10,935 nt of DNA from Patescibacteria group bacterium (GTDB lineage: Bacteria > Patescibacteriota > Microgenomatia > UBA12405 > JAHJSD01), in the NCBI GenBank assembly GCA_018830585.1, contig JAHJSD010000063.1, forward strand, positions 1-10,935. The letters run 5' to 3'. The notes below the pieces were generated by a model that saw only the letters and a list, made by a program, of their open reading frames with translations, searched no databases and had not been told where the DNA came from. How positions within the stretch are numbered: position 1 is the first letter of the stretch; each line of letters starts with the position of its first letter. Shown piece after piece: positions 5,573 to 10,522 of this stretch. The translations under genes and the position numbers were made by a program.

Positions 5573-7914
5573 TGGAAAATATTATTGAGCGGGTTCAAAA
5601 TGCGGTATTTTATTACACTGCCGCCCTGTTGCTGATCGCCTTGTTGTTGGTCGGTTTAGCAATATTCCTCTACGGGCTGGTAGTCTGGTGGCGCTGGCGG
5701 AAAAGAGAAGAAGACGCCCTGAAGTTTGTTCTGCTCCAAATCGCCATTCCTAAAAATAACGAGGTCAAGATTGATGCCATGGAGCAGATTATTTCTTCGC
5801 TCAGTTCAATTAAAACAGGAGGCAAATTTAAGTTTCTTAAAACCCAGCCGCACATATCGTTGGAGCTGGTCAGCACCGGCGGAGAAATCAAGTTTTATAT
5901 TTCCTGCCACAGAAAAATAAAAGAGCTGGTAGAAAGACAAATCCACGGCGGATACTCCGACGCGGAGATAAAGGAAGTTGAAGAGCATAATATTTTCAAC
6001 GAGAAAGGCAAGGTAGTTTACAGCTGGTTGGTGGCGAAAAAAGAAGAGTTTTACCCGCTGAAAACTTATAAAGAATTACCCACCGACCCGATTTCAGGGA
6101 TCACCTCGGCCATGGCCAAACTTGAGCAAGGTGAAGGAGCCGCGGTTCAAATCCTGATCAGTCCGGCCGACAGCAGTTGGCAAAAGTCCGGCAAGAGATT
6201 TATCAGCGATACTAAAAAACAGGAGGCAGACCCGGAAAAAGCCAGTTTTAAGGTTGATGCCAGGACTCTTGAAGCGGTTGAAACCAAATGCACCAAGCCC
6301 GGCTTTGAAACCTCGATCAGGATTATTGTTTGCGCCCCGGATATGGAAATTGCCAAAGCCAGGTTGGGCAATATTAAATCCTCCTTCGCCCAGTTTGATT
6401 CTCCCTGGAACAATTTAAGCAGTAAAAAAATCCGGTTTAAGTACTCGTTTATGGTTGATTTTATCTACCGCTACCAGCCGGTCCTTTGGTGGGGCGGAAG
6501 GACGGTTCTCAACAGCGAAGAGATCGCCTCGATGTACCACTTCCCCAACAAAATGATCGAGACGCCCAACATATACTGGCTTAAAGCCAAACCGGCCCCG
6601 CCGCCGGCTAATTTACCAACTTCGGGGATGTATCTTGGAAAAAGCAGTTACCGGGGAATGGAAAAGCCTGTTTATATCCAGGACTCGGACCGGCAAAGGC
6701 ATATTTACATTATCGGCAAAACCGGCACCGGAAAATCCGAACTCCAAAAAGAAATGATTATCCAGGATATCAACGCCGGCAGAGGCATCTGTTTGATCGA
6801 CCCCCACGACCTCTCGGAACAAATTTTAGAATATATCCCCCCGGAAAGAGCTGAGGACGTGATTTATTTTGATCCTTCGGAAACGGAAAGACCGATGGGG
6901 CTGAACCTGTTGGAGGCGGAAACGGAAGACCAAAAACATTTTGCCGCAACAGCGGTGATCAACCTAATGTATAAACTTTTCGACCCTTATAAAACCGGTA
7001 TTGTCGGACCCAGATTTGAACACGCGGTCAGGAATGCCATGCTCACCGCCATGTATGAGCCGGGGGCTACTTTTATGGAAGTGGTAAAAATTCTACAAAA
7101 CCCGGACGGGGCTTATTTACGGAAAATACTGCCTAAGGTAAAAGACACCGTAGTCAGAGAGTATTGGACCGAACAGATTGCCCACACTTCCGATTTCCAT
7201 AAATCCGAAGTGCTTGACTACATTGTTTCCAAATTCGGCCGTTTTGTTACCAACAAGATGATCCGAAATATTATCGGGCAATCAAAATCTTCCTTTGATT
7301 TTAGGAAAGTAATGGATGAGGGTAAAATATTGATTATCAACTTGGCTAAGGGAAAGATCGGGGAAGAAAATTCCTCCTTCTTGGGATTGCTGCTGGTACC
7401 GAGAATCCTGATGGCGGCAATGAGCCGGCAAGATATCCCGGAAGAGCAAAGAAGAAATTTTTATCTTTACGTCGATGAGTTCCAGAATTTTGCCACACCC
7501 GATTTTGCCCAAATTCTCTCCGAAGCAAGAAAATACCACCTTAATTTGGCCGTGGCCAACCAGTTTATCGGACAGATAGAGGAAGAGGTCAAAAATGCCA
7601 TTTTTGGCAATACCGGGACAATTATCAGCTTCAGAGTCGGCGTTTCCGACGCCAATTATTTAGCCCGCGAGTTCCAGCCGGTTTTTTCGGAAGAGGATTT
7701 GATCAACGTCGAAAGGTTCCACGCTTATATAAAAACCATTGTCAACGGCGAGCCGGTGACGCCATTTTCCATAGACACAACCAAGGACATGGAAGAGGAC
7801 AAACAGAGAAGAAACCCGAAATTGGCGGAAACAATCAAAAGACTGAGTATTTTAAAATACGGAAGACCGGCCGAGGTAGTCGAAAAAGAGATCGCCAGCA
7901 GATCTCAGACCTAA
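5572..7914 (+). CDS. VirD4/TraG/TraD-like membrane-anchored ATPase (type IV secretion coupling-protein family)
   Basis: A 780-aa P-loop ATPase of the FtsK/HerA/VirD4 superfamily. Residues 13-38 form one strong membrane helix followed by WWRWRKREE, so the bulk faces the cytoplasm. Residues 45-340 are an uncharacterised region containing the segment LEQGEGAAVQILISP. The motor domain has Walker A GKTGTGKS at 382-389, the VirD4-type LIDPHDL at 408-414, Walker B LYVDEFQNF at 632-640 (D635, E636) and a conserved ANQ at 662-664. The DEFQNFATPDFAQILSEARK stretch fits the C-terminal motor region of TraG/TraD proteins. Known relatives pump DNA or protein-DNA complexes through conjugation pores, or thread DNA. 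The start overlaps the preceding stop codon and has a good Shine-Dalgarno. No relaxase, VirB4 or pilin is visible, so classical conjugation is not supported; a lineage-specific translocase is an alternative. The family call is secure, the substrate is not. Confidence 0.9.
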   Translation: MENIIERVQNAVFYYTAALLLIALLLVGLAIFLYGLVVWWRWRKREEDALKFVLLQIAIPKNNEVKIDAMEQIISSLSSIKTGGKFKFLKTQPHISLELVSTGGEIKFYISCHRKIKELVERQIHGGYSDAEIKEVEEHNIFNEKGKVVYSWLVAKKEEFYPLKTYKELPTDPISGITSAMAKLEQGEGAAVQILISPADSSWQKSGKRFISDTKKQEADPEKASFKVDARTLEAVETKCTKPGFETSIRIIVCAPDMEIAKARLGNIKSSFAQFDSPWNNLSSKKIRFKYSFMVDFIYRYQPVLWWGGRTVLNSEEIASMYHFPNKMIETPNIYWLKAKPAPPPANLPTSGMYLGKSSYRGMEKPVYIQDSDRQRHIYIIGKTGTGKSELQKEMIIQDINAGRGICLIDPHDLSEQILEYIPPERAEDVIYFDPSETERPMGLNLLEAETEDQKHFAATAVINLMYKLFDPYKTGIVGPRFEHAVRNAMLTAMYEPGATFMEVVKILQNPDGAYLRKILPKVKDTVVREYWTEQIAHTSDFHKSEVLDYIVSKFGRFVTNKMIRNIIGQSKSSFDFRKVMDEGKILIINLAKGKIGEENSSFLGLLLVPRILMAAMSRQDIPEEQRRNFYLYVDEFQNFATPDFAQILSEARKYHLNLAVANQFIGQIEEEVKNAIFGNTGTIISFRVGVSDANYLAREFQPVFSEEDLINVERFHAYIKTIVNGEPVTPFSIDTTKDMEEDKQRRNPKLAETIKRLSILKYGRPAEVVEKEIASRSQT

Positions 7915-7960
7915 AAGCTCTTCGGAGAAAGTATTGATTAAGACTAAAAATGACCTAATT

Positions 7961-8020
7961 CCTGCCTGCCGGTTTACCTGTCTGCCGACAGGCAGGCCCG
8001 CCTGTGGTGGGCAGGCAGGT
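7961..8020. repeat. REP-like compound hairpin after ATPase operon
   Basis: Outer arms CCTGCCTGCC (7961-7970) and GGCAGGCAGG (8010-8019) enclose an inner near-palindrome CCTGTCTGCC/GACAGGCAGG (7977-7996). It shares arms with 86-111 and 1197-1244. It lies 46 bp beyond the ATPase stop and may protect or end the operon transcript, but lacks a T-run. Confidence 0.65.
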
Positions 8021-8068
8021 CTAAATAAGCACCAATTTCCCCAATGACCCAAAACCAAAGAAGAAATG

Positions 8069-8091
8069 AAAATTGATTTTCAATCAATTTT
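8069..8091. repeat. Perfect AT-rich dyad
   Basis: AAAATTGATT, a TTC loop, then AATCAATTTT: a perfect 10-bp inverted repeat in a spacer with no gene. It could be a protein-binding operator or an A/T-rich terminator working on both strands. No adjacent start codon allows a choice between these. Confidence 0.5.
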
Positions 8092-8160
8092 ATCTTAAAG
8101 GTTAAAAGTGATCTTAAATCTTAAAACTAATGGCATTTGGTTTATTGGCAAAGCTCGATT

Positions 8161-8175
8161 TAGGGTGAAGCCCTA
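8161..8175. repeat. Small hairpin before hairpin-plus-nonamer copy 3
   Basis: TAGGG, loop TGAAG, CCCTA is a perfect 5-bp stem 18 bp before copy 3 of the dispersed repeat. It occupies the position where copies 1 and 2 have the GATTCTTCCCC-type element, but the sequence differs. Confidence 0.35.
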
Positions 8176-8193
8176 TAGACTTATGTAGATGGT

Positions 8194-8256
8194 GTTCCGG
8201 TTCATGGGTAGAACCGAAAGAAATAAGACCGATAGGACAAATAGGTGTTTATCATT
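8194..8256 (+). repeat. Hairpin-plus-nonamer dispersed repeat, copy 3
   Basis: CGGTTC and GAACCG form a perfect 6-bp stem around ATGGGTA (8199-8217). Nonamer units begin at 8223, 8232 and 8241. The stem differs from copy 2 by a paired substitution. Copies 2 and 3 start with the same GTTCCGG. It lies downstream of, and antisense to, the end of the recombinase gene. Confidence 0.7.
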
Positions 8257-8309
8257 CGCCCAAAGAAATCGGAATATCGGAAAAGGTGGCGCTTCGCTGT
8301 CGACACGGC

Positions 8310-9173
8310 CTATAGTTCTTTCAAGGTGAATACTTCTTCTTGGCTTTTGCTTACCAGCCCCAAGTACCTTTCCGTAGTCGAAAGACGTTTGTGGCCAACA
8401 ATCCGGCTGATCACATCCAAAGGGACGCCGGCTGAAAGTTGTTCAACGATAAAAGTATTCCTCAGATCGTTAACCTTGACCCCCTGAAGGCCGGCTTTTT
8501 CAAAATAACGGTTGAGAATACTTCTGATATTCCTGACCAAAAGCTGTCTTCCGGTTTTGGTGACAAAAAGATACCGCGATTTGGAAGTTTGTCTCTCTCT
8601 TAGATAATCCTCTATTGCTTTACTCGCCGGCTGATTAAGAGGAACCATCCTTCGGGCGTGGCTTTCGTAGGCCTCAATTACCAGTTCTTTCTCTTTGATA
8701 TTGTCAAGACGCAAATTGGCCACTTCGCTGATTCTTAATCCTACCTGAAGCATCAGCTCGACAATGGCTAAAGTTCTTTTGTCCTGTCGGCAGATATCCC
8801 GCAAAGCACGGTATTCCATCGGTTTTAACACCCGGGGCAGATCGTTATTTACTTTCGGGTGTTTAACTGCCCGGGAAAAATCTCTATCCAAAACTTCCTC
8901 TTCCACTAAAAAGCGGAAAATGCTTTTAACCGAGTTAAGTTTCCTGGAAATAGATTTCGGAGTATAACCGTTCTTGCCCAAGTGGTCTTTGAAACTTTCT
9001 ATCAGCTCGGTTTTTATCTGGTCAACATTTTCAACCGCTTGCTCTTTCAAAAAAGCGGCCAACTGATTCAGGTCGCCCTGGTATGCTACAATGGTGTTAT
9101 TGGAACGACCTAAGGATTTTAACCGGTCGATAAATCTCCTAATTGCGTTTTCTAAGGACAAATCTTGATTCAT
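8310..9173 (-). CDS. Xer-like tyrosine recombinase with altered catalytic set
   Basis: A 287-aa protein with the two-domain layout of XerC/XerD: SAM-like core-binding domain (about 5-95) and catalytic domain (about 112-275). The nucleophile region GHKRLSTTERYLG supplies H261 and Y270. R147 lies in GLRISE and R238 in NDLRNTF. The usual HxxR histidine is replaced by N235, and the beta-hairpin lysine normally found in GKGxKER appears missing, since AYESHARRMVPL lies there. These enzymes resolve chromosome dimers at dif sites or integrate mobile DNA. The size and the FtsB neighbour favour the housekeeping Xer role, but a tRNA with a duplicated 3' end lies about 450 bp away, so an integrase cannot be excluded. 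The ATG at 9173 has no Shine-Dalgarno; the promoter places the transcript start almost on it. Confidence 0.88.
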   Translation of the reverse strand: MNQDLSLENAIRRFIDRLKSLGRSNNTIVAYQGDLNQLAAFLKEQAVENVDQIKTELIESFKDHLGKNGYTPKSISRKLNSVKSIFRFLVEEEVLDRDFSRAVKHPKVNNDLPRVLKPMEYRALRDICRQDKRTLAIVELMLQVGLRISEVANLRLDNIKEKELVIEAYESHARRMVPLNQPASKAIEDYLRERQTSKSRYLFVTKTGRQLLVRNIRSILNRYFEKAGLQGVKVNDLRNTFIVEQLSAGVPLDVISRIVGHKRLSTTERYLGLVSKSQEEVFTLKEL

Positions 9174-9181
9174 ACAAACTT

Positions 9182-9210
9182 ATAATATCATGGATTAGGA
9201 TTCGTTACAA
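9182..9210 (-). promoter_or_regulatory. Promoter of the recombinase gene, probably leaderless
   Basis: Read on the minus strand: TTGTAA (9210-9205), 17 bp, TATTAT (9187-9182), then 8 bp to the ATG at 9173. Sigma-70-type initiation about 7 bp beyond the -10 would give a 5' leader of zero to about three bases. Confidence 0.6.
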
Positions 9211-9211
9211 T
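9206..9211 (+). promoter_or_regulatory. -10 element of the FtsB-like gene, probably leaderless
   Basis: TACAAT lies exactly 8 bp before the ATG at 9220 and overlaps the -35 of the opposite promoter. The -35 region at 9183-9188 (TAATAT) is poor and falls in the opposite promoter's -10, so the two promoters probably compete for polymerase. Confidence 0.45.
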
Positions 9212-9219
9212 AGCTAAAA

Positions 9220-9570
9220 ATGATTAAGAGGATGGTTCTTTTTTTTATTCCCTTAGCTTTGATGGCCAGCCAGATCGCCCAGAAACTGAATCTCTGGCTT
9301 AGGACCAAAAACGAAATTAAACAGATGGAGAGCGCCCTGGGAATGTTAGAGGAGGAGGAAAGGGACCTCAGCAAAAAAAAAGAGTATTACCAAACTGATG
9401 AATTTATCCAGAGAGAAGCTCGCGAAAAGTTGGGCATGTTTAAAGAAAAAGACTTGGTTTTTTTGATTCCCACGATACCTGACCTCTCTGCTTTGGAACC
9501 GAAAGGGGAAAAATATGATCAGGTTCCTGTCTGGAAAGAATGGCAAAATCTCTTTTTCGGCAGGAACTGA
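9220..9570 (+). CDS. FtsB/DivIC-family septum formation initiator
   Basis: A 116-aa bitopic membrane protein of the FtsB/DivIC family, which forms the FtsQLB (DivIB-FtsL-DivIC) complex that activates septal wall synthesis. There is a short N-terminal hydrophobic segment (about 4-17, MVLFFIPLALMASQ), then a charged heptad-like coiled coil (about 27-58). The family signature REAREKLGMFKEKDLVFLIP follows at 67-86. The tail is variable. Size is typical. ATG 9220 has no Shine-Dalgarno; a -10 element 8 bp upstream suggests a leaderless mRNA. It diverges from the recombinase gene, and a tRNA promoter starts 5 bp after its stop codon. FtsB and FtsL-type proteins are hard to tell apart at this divergence, so no symbol is given. 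Confidence 0.85.
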   Translation: MIKRMVLFFIPLALMASQIAQKLNLWLRTKNEIKQMESALGMLEEEERDLSKKKEYYQTDEFIQREAREKLGMFKEKDLVFLIPTIPDLSALEPKGEKYDQVPVWKEWQNLFFGRN

Positions 9571-9574
9571 GAAT

Positions 9575-9603
9575 TTGACAATAAAGCGAATTAACCATAG
9601 AAT
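9575..9603 (+). promoter_or_regulatory. Strong promoter of tRNA-fMet
   Basis: Consensus -35 TTGACA (9575-9580), exactly 17 bp, then -10 TAGAAT (9598-9603). Transcription would start near 9610, about 12 bases before the mature tRNA. It is the best sigma-70-type promoter in the window and begins just after the FtsB-like stop codon. Confidence 0.85.
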
Positions 9604-9621
9604 ACGTTACCACCATCACAG

Positions 9622-9691
9622 CGCGGGGTAGTGTACGGCCGCACCTGAGGCCCATAACCTCAGAGACCAGGTTCGACCCCTGGCCCCGCAA
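9622..9691 (+). tRNA. Initiator tRNA-fMet (CAT)
   Basis: A 70-nt cloverleaf starts translation with formylmethionine. Acceptor CGCGGGG (9622-9628) pairs with CCCCGCA (9684-9690), leaving the C1-A72 mismatch that marks bacterial initiators. The D-arm is GTGT/GCAC with a short ACGGCC loop. The anticodon stem TGAGG/CCTCA encloses CCCATAA, anticodon CAT at 9653-9655. The variable loop is GAGA and the T-arm CCAGG/CCTGG encloses TTCGACC. A73 is at 9691. CCA is not encoded; CAA follows. Oddities: base 33 is C, not the near-universal T, and the third anticodon-stem pair (29-41) is A-U, so the usual run of three G-C pairs is only two. It has its own promoter and a terminator. The initiator call rests on the 1-72 mismatch and anticodon and is strong. 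Confidence 0.92.
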
Positions 9692-9692
9692 C
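9675..9692 (+). repeat. tRNA 3'-end direct repeat, copy 1 (att-like)
   Basis: GACCCCTGGCCCCGCAAC, from the T-loop of tRNA-fMet through A73 and one base beyond, is repeated exactly at 9831-9848. An identity block ending at a tRNA 3' end is the usual form of a site used by tyrosine-recombinase elements. Confidence 0.75.
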
Positions 9693-9731
9693 AAAACAAA
9701 CCGGGCCTTTTGGCCCGGCTTTTGTTTTGTT
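9691..9731. terminator. Intrinsic terminator after tRNA-fMet, probably bidirectional
   Basis: CCGGGCC (9701-9707), TTTT loop, GGCCCGG (9712-9718), then a T-rich CTTTTGTTTTGTT. The A-rich ACAAAACAAA before the stem extends the pairing and gives a T-rich tail on the minus strand too, so it can stop transcription from either side. Confidence 0.9.
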
Positions 9732-9830
9732 ATGGAGCTTCGAGAACCTCCAGGTTCGCCTGCCCGCCGAAAATCGCAACACGAGCCGTGTATGAGTAAT
9801 ACTGAAAAGGCGAGTGCTAAGATTGGGCGG

Positions 9831-9848
9831 GACCCCTGGCCCCGCAAC
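9831..9848 (+). repeat. tRNA 3'-end direct repeat, copy 2, followed by CA to complete CCA
   Basis: An exact 18-bp copy of 9675-9692, followed by CA so that it reads A73 plus CCA, unlike the functional tRNA. No tRNA 5' half lies in front of it. This suggests the displaced original 3' end of the tRNA gene after a 156-bp insertion. Confidence 0.75.
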
Positions 9849-9904
9849 CACGCACCATTCGGCGCATGGCTTCGCCCATCAACAAACGGCAGTGAGGGGT
9901 ATAC

Positions 9905-9936
9905 CGAACGGTACGCCCCAAAACTCCAATGGAATC
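9905..9936 (+). repeat. Duplicated GIY-YIG leader, copy 1
   Basis: Aligned without gaps to 10007-10038: 26 of 32 positions match and all six differences are transitions. The invariant core is CGCCCCAAAACT. Both copies contain an ATG at the same place (9929 and 10031), the second being the GIY-YIG start. Confidence 0.65.
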
Positions 9937-10006
9937 TAATTACTGTGATATCTTAGAAGTAATCAGCATTAAATTTCTTGCCACGAAAAAAGCTAAAGAT
10001 AGCTAA

Positions 10007-10038
10007 CGAGTGGTGCGCCCCAAAACTTCAATGAAACT
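10007..10038 (+). repeat. Duplicated GIY-YIG leader, copy 2
   Basis: The partner of 9905-9936; it includes the ATG at 10031. It begins one base after the TAA that closes the 25-codon frame from copy 1, so leader plus frame appears duplicated as a unit. Confidence 0.65.
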
Positions 10039-10342
10039 CTACCACGTTTATGTTTTGAAGAGCAAAACAAAAAACTTTCTTTACACTGGTTTTACCAGAA
10101 GTTTAAGGAAAAGACTCCAAAAACACAATAGCAAAGAAGTGCTATCAACGAAATTTTACGATCCCTTCGAATTAATTTTTTACGAAGCTTATCGGAACAA
10201 GAAGGATGCCAAGCGGCGAGAAAAATATTTTAAAACAACCAAGGGAAAAACTACTTTAAAATCTATGCTGAAAGAATATTTTTTGGAAAAAGGACAATCT
10301 CCGGGTTCGCCAAGTCTGCCTGCGAATCATATAATTCCTTAG
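10031..10342 (+). CDS. Solitary GIY-YIG nuclease-domain protein
   Basis: A 103-aa protein made almost entirely of one GIY-YIG domain, the class of small stand-alone proteins (YhbQ/UPF0213-like) related to UvrC and homing-nuclease domains. YHVYVLKS at 4-11 is the GIY strand and YTG at 18-20 is the YIG motif. The helix RSLRKRLQKHN (23-33) supplies the expected arginine, and REKYFK at 63-68 holds the probable catalytic glutamate E64. The start at ATG 10031 matches the usual beginning of the family; a GTG at 10010 would add seven residues from the duplicated leader. No ribosome site is seen. It sits after a tRNA with a duplicated 3' end, fitting a selfish or recently acquired gene. The C-terminal 15 or so residues (GQSPGSPSLPANHIIP) look non-family, and the stop codon TAG overlaps the 31-bp repeat, so the end may have been altered. 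Cellular substrate unknown. Confidence 0.88.
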   Translation: MKLYHVYVLKSKTKNFLYTGFTRSLRKRLQKHNSKEVLSTKFYDPFELIFYEAYRNKKDAKRREKYFKTTKGKTTLKSMLKEYFLEKGQSPGSPSLPANHIIP

Positions 10343-10371
10343 GTGTCAACCTAACCCACCCCGGGGGTGTG
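10341..10371. repeat. 31-bp exact repeat, copy 2
   Basis: Identical to 430-460. It begins inside the TAG stop of the GIY-YIG gene and encodes the last codons and stop (10346-10348) of the convergent 58-aa gene. It separates two converging genes only 3 bp apart. Confidence 0.75.
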
Positions 10372-10522
10372 CAAACCAAAAACGCTTAGCGGCTCGAAAA
10401 CGTTGTTCCATAGTCATTCCTTCAACTCTTGCGGCAACTCGCCTACCAAGTACCGAGTCATGGTTGCGCTGAAATTCAACAAGCCACTCTCGCTGTTTTT
10501 CATTTAATCCTGCTCCTGTCAT
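10346..10522 (-). CDS. Small hypothetical protein (58 aa), translationally coupled
   Basis: Not recognised. It starts MTGAGLNEKQREWLVEFQRN, is charged and probably all helical, and includes MTMEQRFRAAKRFWF near 36-50. No membrane segment or cysteine is present. The ATG overlaps the stop of the upstream gene as ATGA, the classic coupling overlap, which is the main reason to believe in so short a frame. The last eight residues, AHPRGGLG, are encoded in the 31-bp repeat, so the natural C-terminus may have been replaced by the repeat. It may act with the deoxyribosyltransferase-like protein; this is inference from the overlap only. Confidence 0.6.
   Translation of the reverse strand: MTGAGLNEKQREWLVEFQRNHDSVLGRRVAARVEGMTMEQRFRAAKRFWFAHPRGGLG

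Larger units (their letters stand above)
9732..10030. other. Gene-poor insertion scar between tRNA-fMet and the GIY-YIG gene
   Basis: Open frames exist here (for example one from ATG 9732), but they read through a tRNA fragment and repeats. Contents: a GAACCT-CC-AGGTTC dyad (9744-9757), a CAGG-TTCG-CCTG hairpin (9751-9762), the second tRNA 3' end (9831-9848) and two copies of a 32-bp leader (9905-9936, 10007-10038). A 25-codon frame (9929-10006) starts in the first leader copy and stops one base before the second. I read this as remains of small insertions. Confidence 0.5.

Noticed and set aside
5572..7914. A complete conjugation or type IV secretion locus
   Set aside because: Only the coupling-protein-like ATPase is present; there is no relaxase, VirB4, VirB6, pilin or oriT that I can recognise.
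8245..8487. An 80-codon plus-strand frame over the end of the recombinase gene
   Set aside because: Antisense shadow of the recombinase, whose motifs clearly mark the coding strand.
9440..9851. Minus-strand frames over tRNA-fMet, including one reading VAGPGVEPGL
   Set aside because: The peptide comes from the antisense of the tRNA T-arm. Such GVEPG/GFEP peptides are a known kind of spurious translation from tRNA genes.
9732..9956. A 74-codon plus-strand frame after the terminator
   Set aside because: It runs through the duplicated tRNA 3' end and the duplicated leader and shows no domain or start signal.
430..10371. The 31-bp direct repeats as ends of a 9.9-kb integrative element
   Set aside because: The interval contains housekeeping genes (ftsB-like, tRNA-fMet, flippase), and the repeats have internal symmetry typical of REP elements. 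Tempting because of the recombinase, but unsupported.
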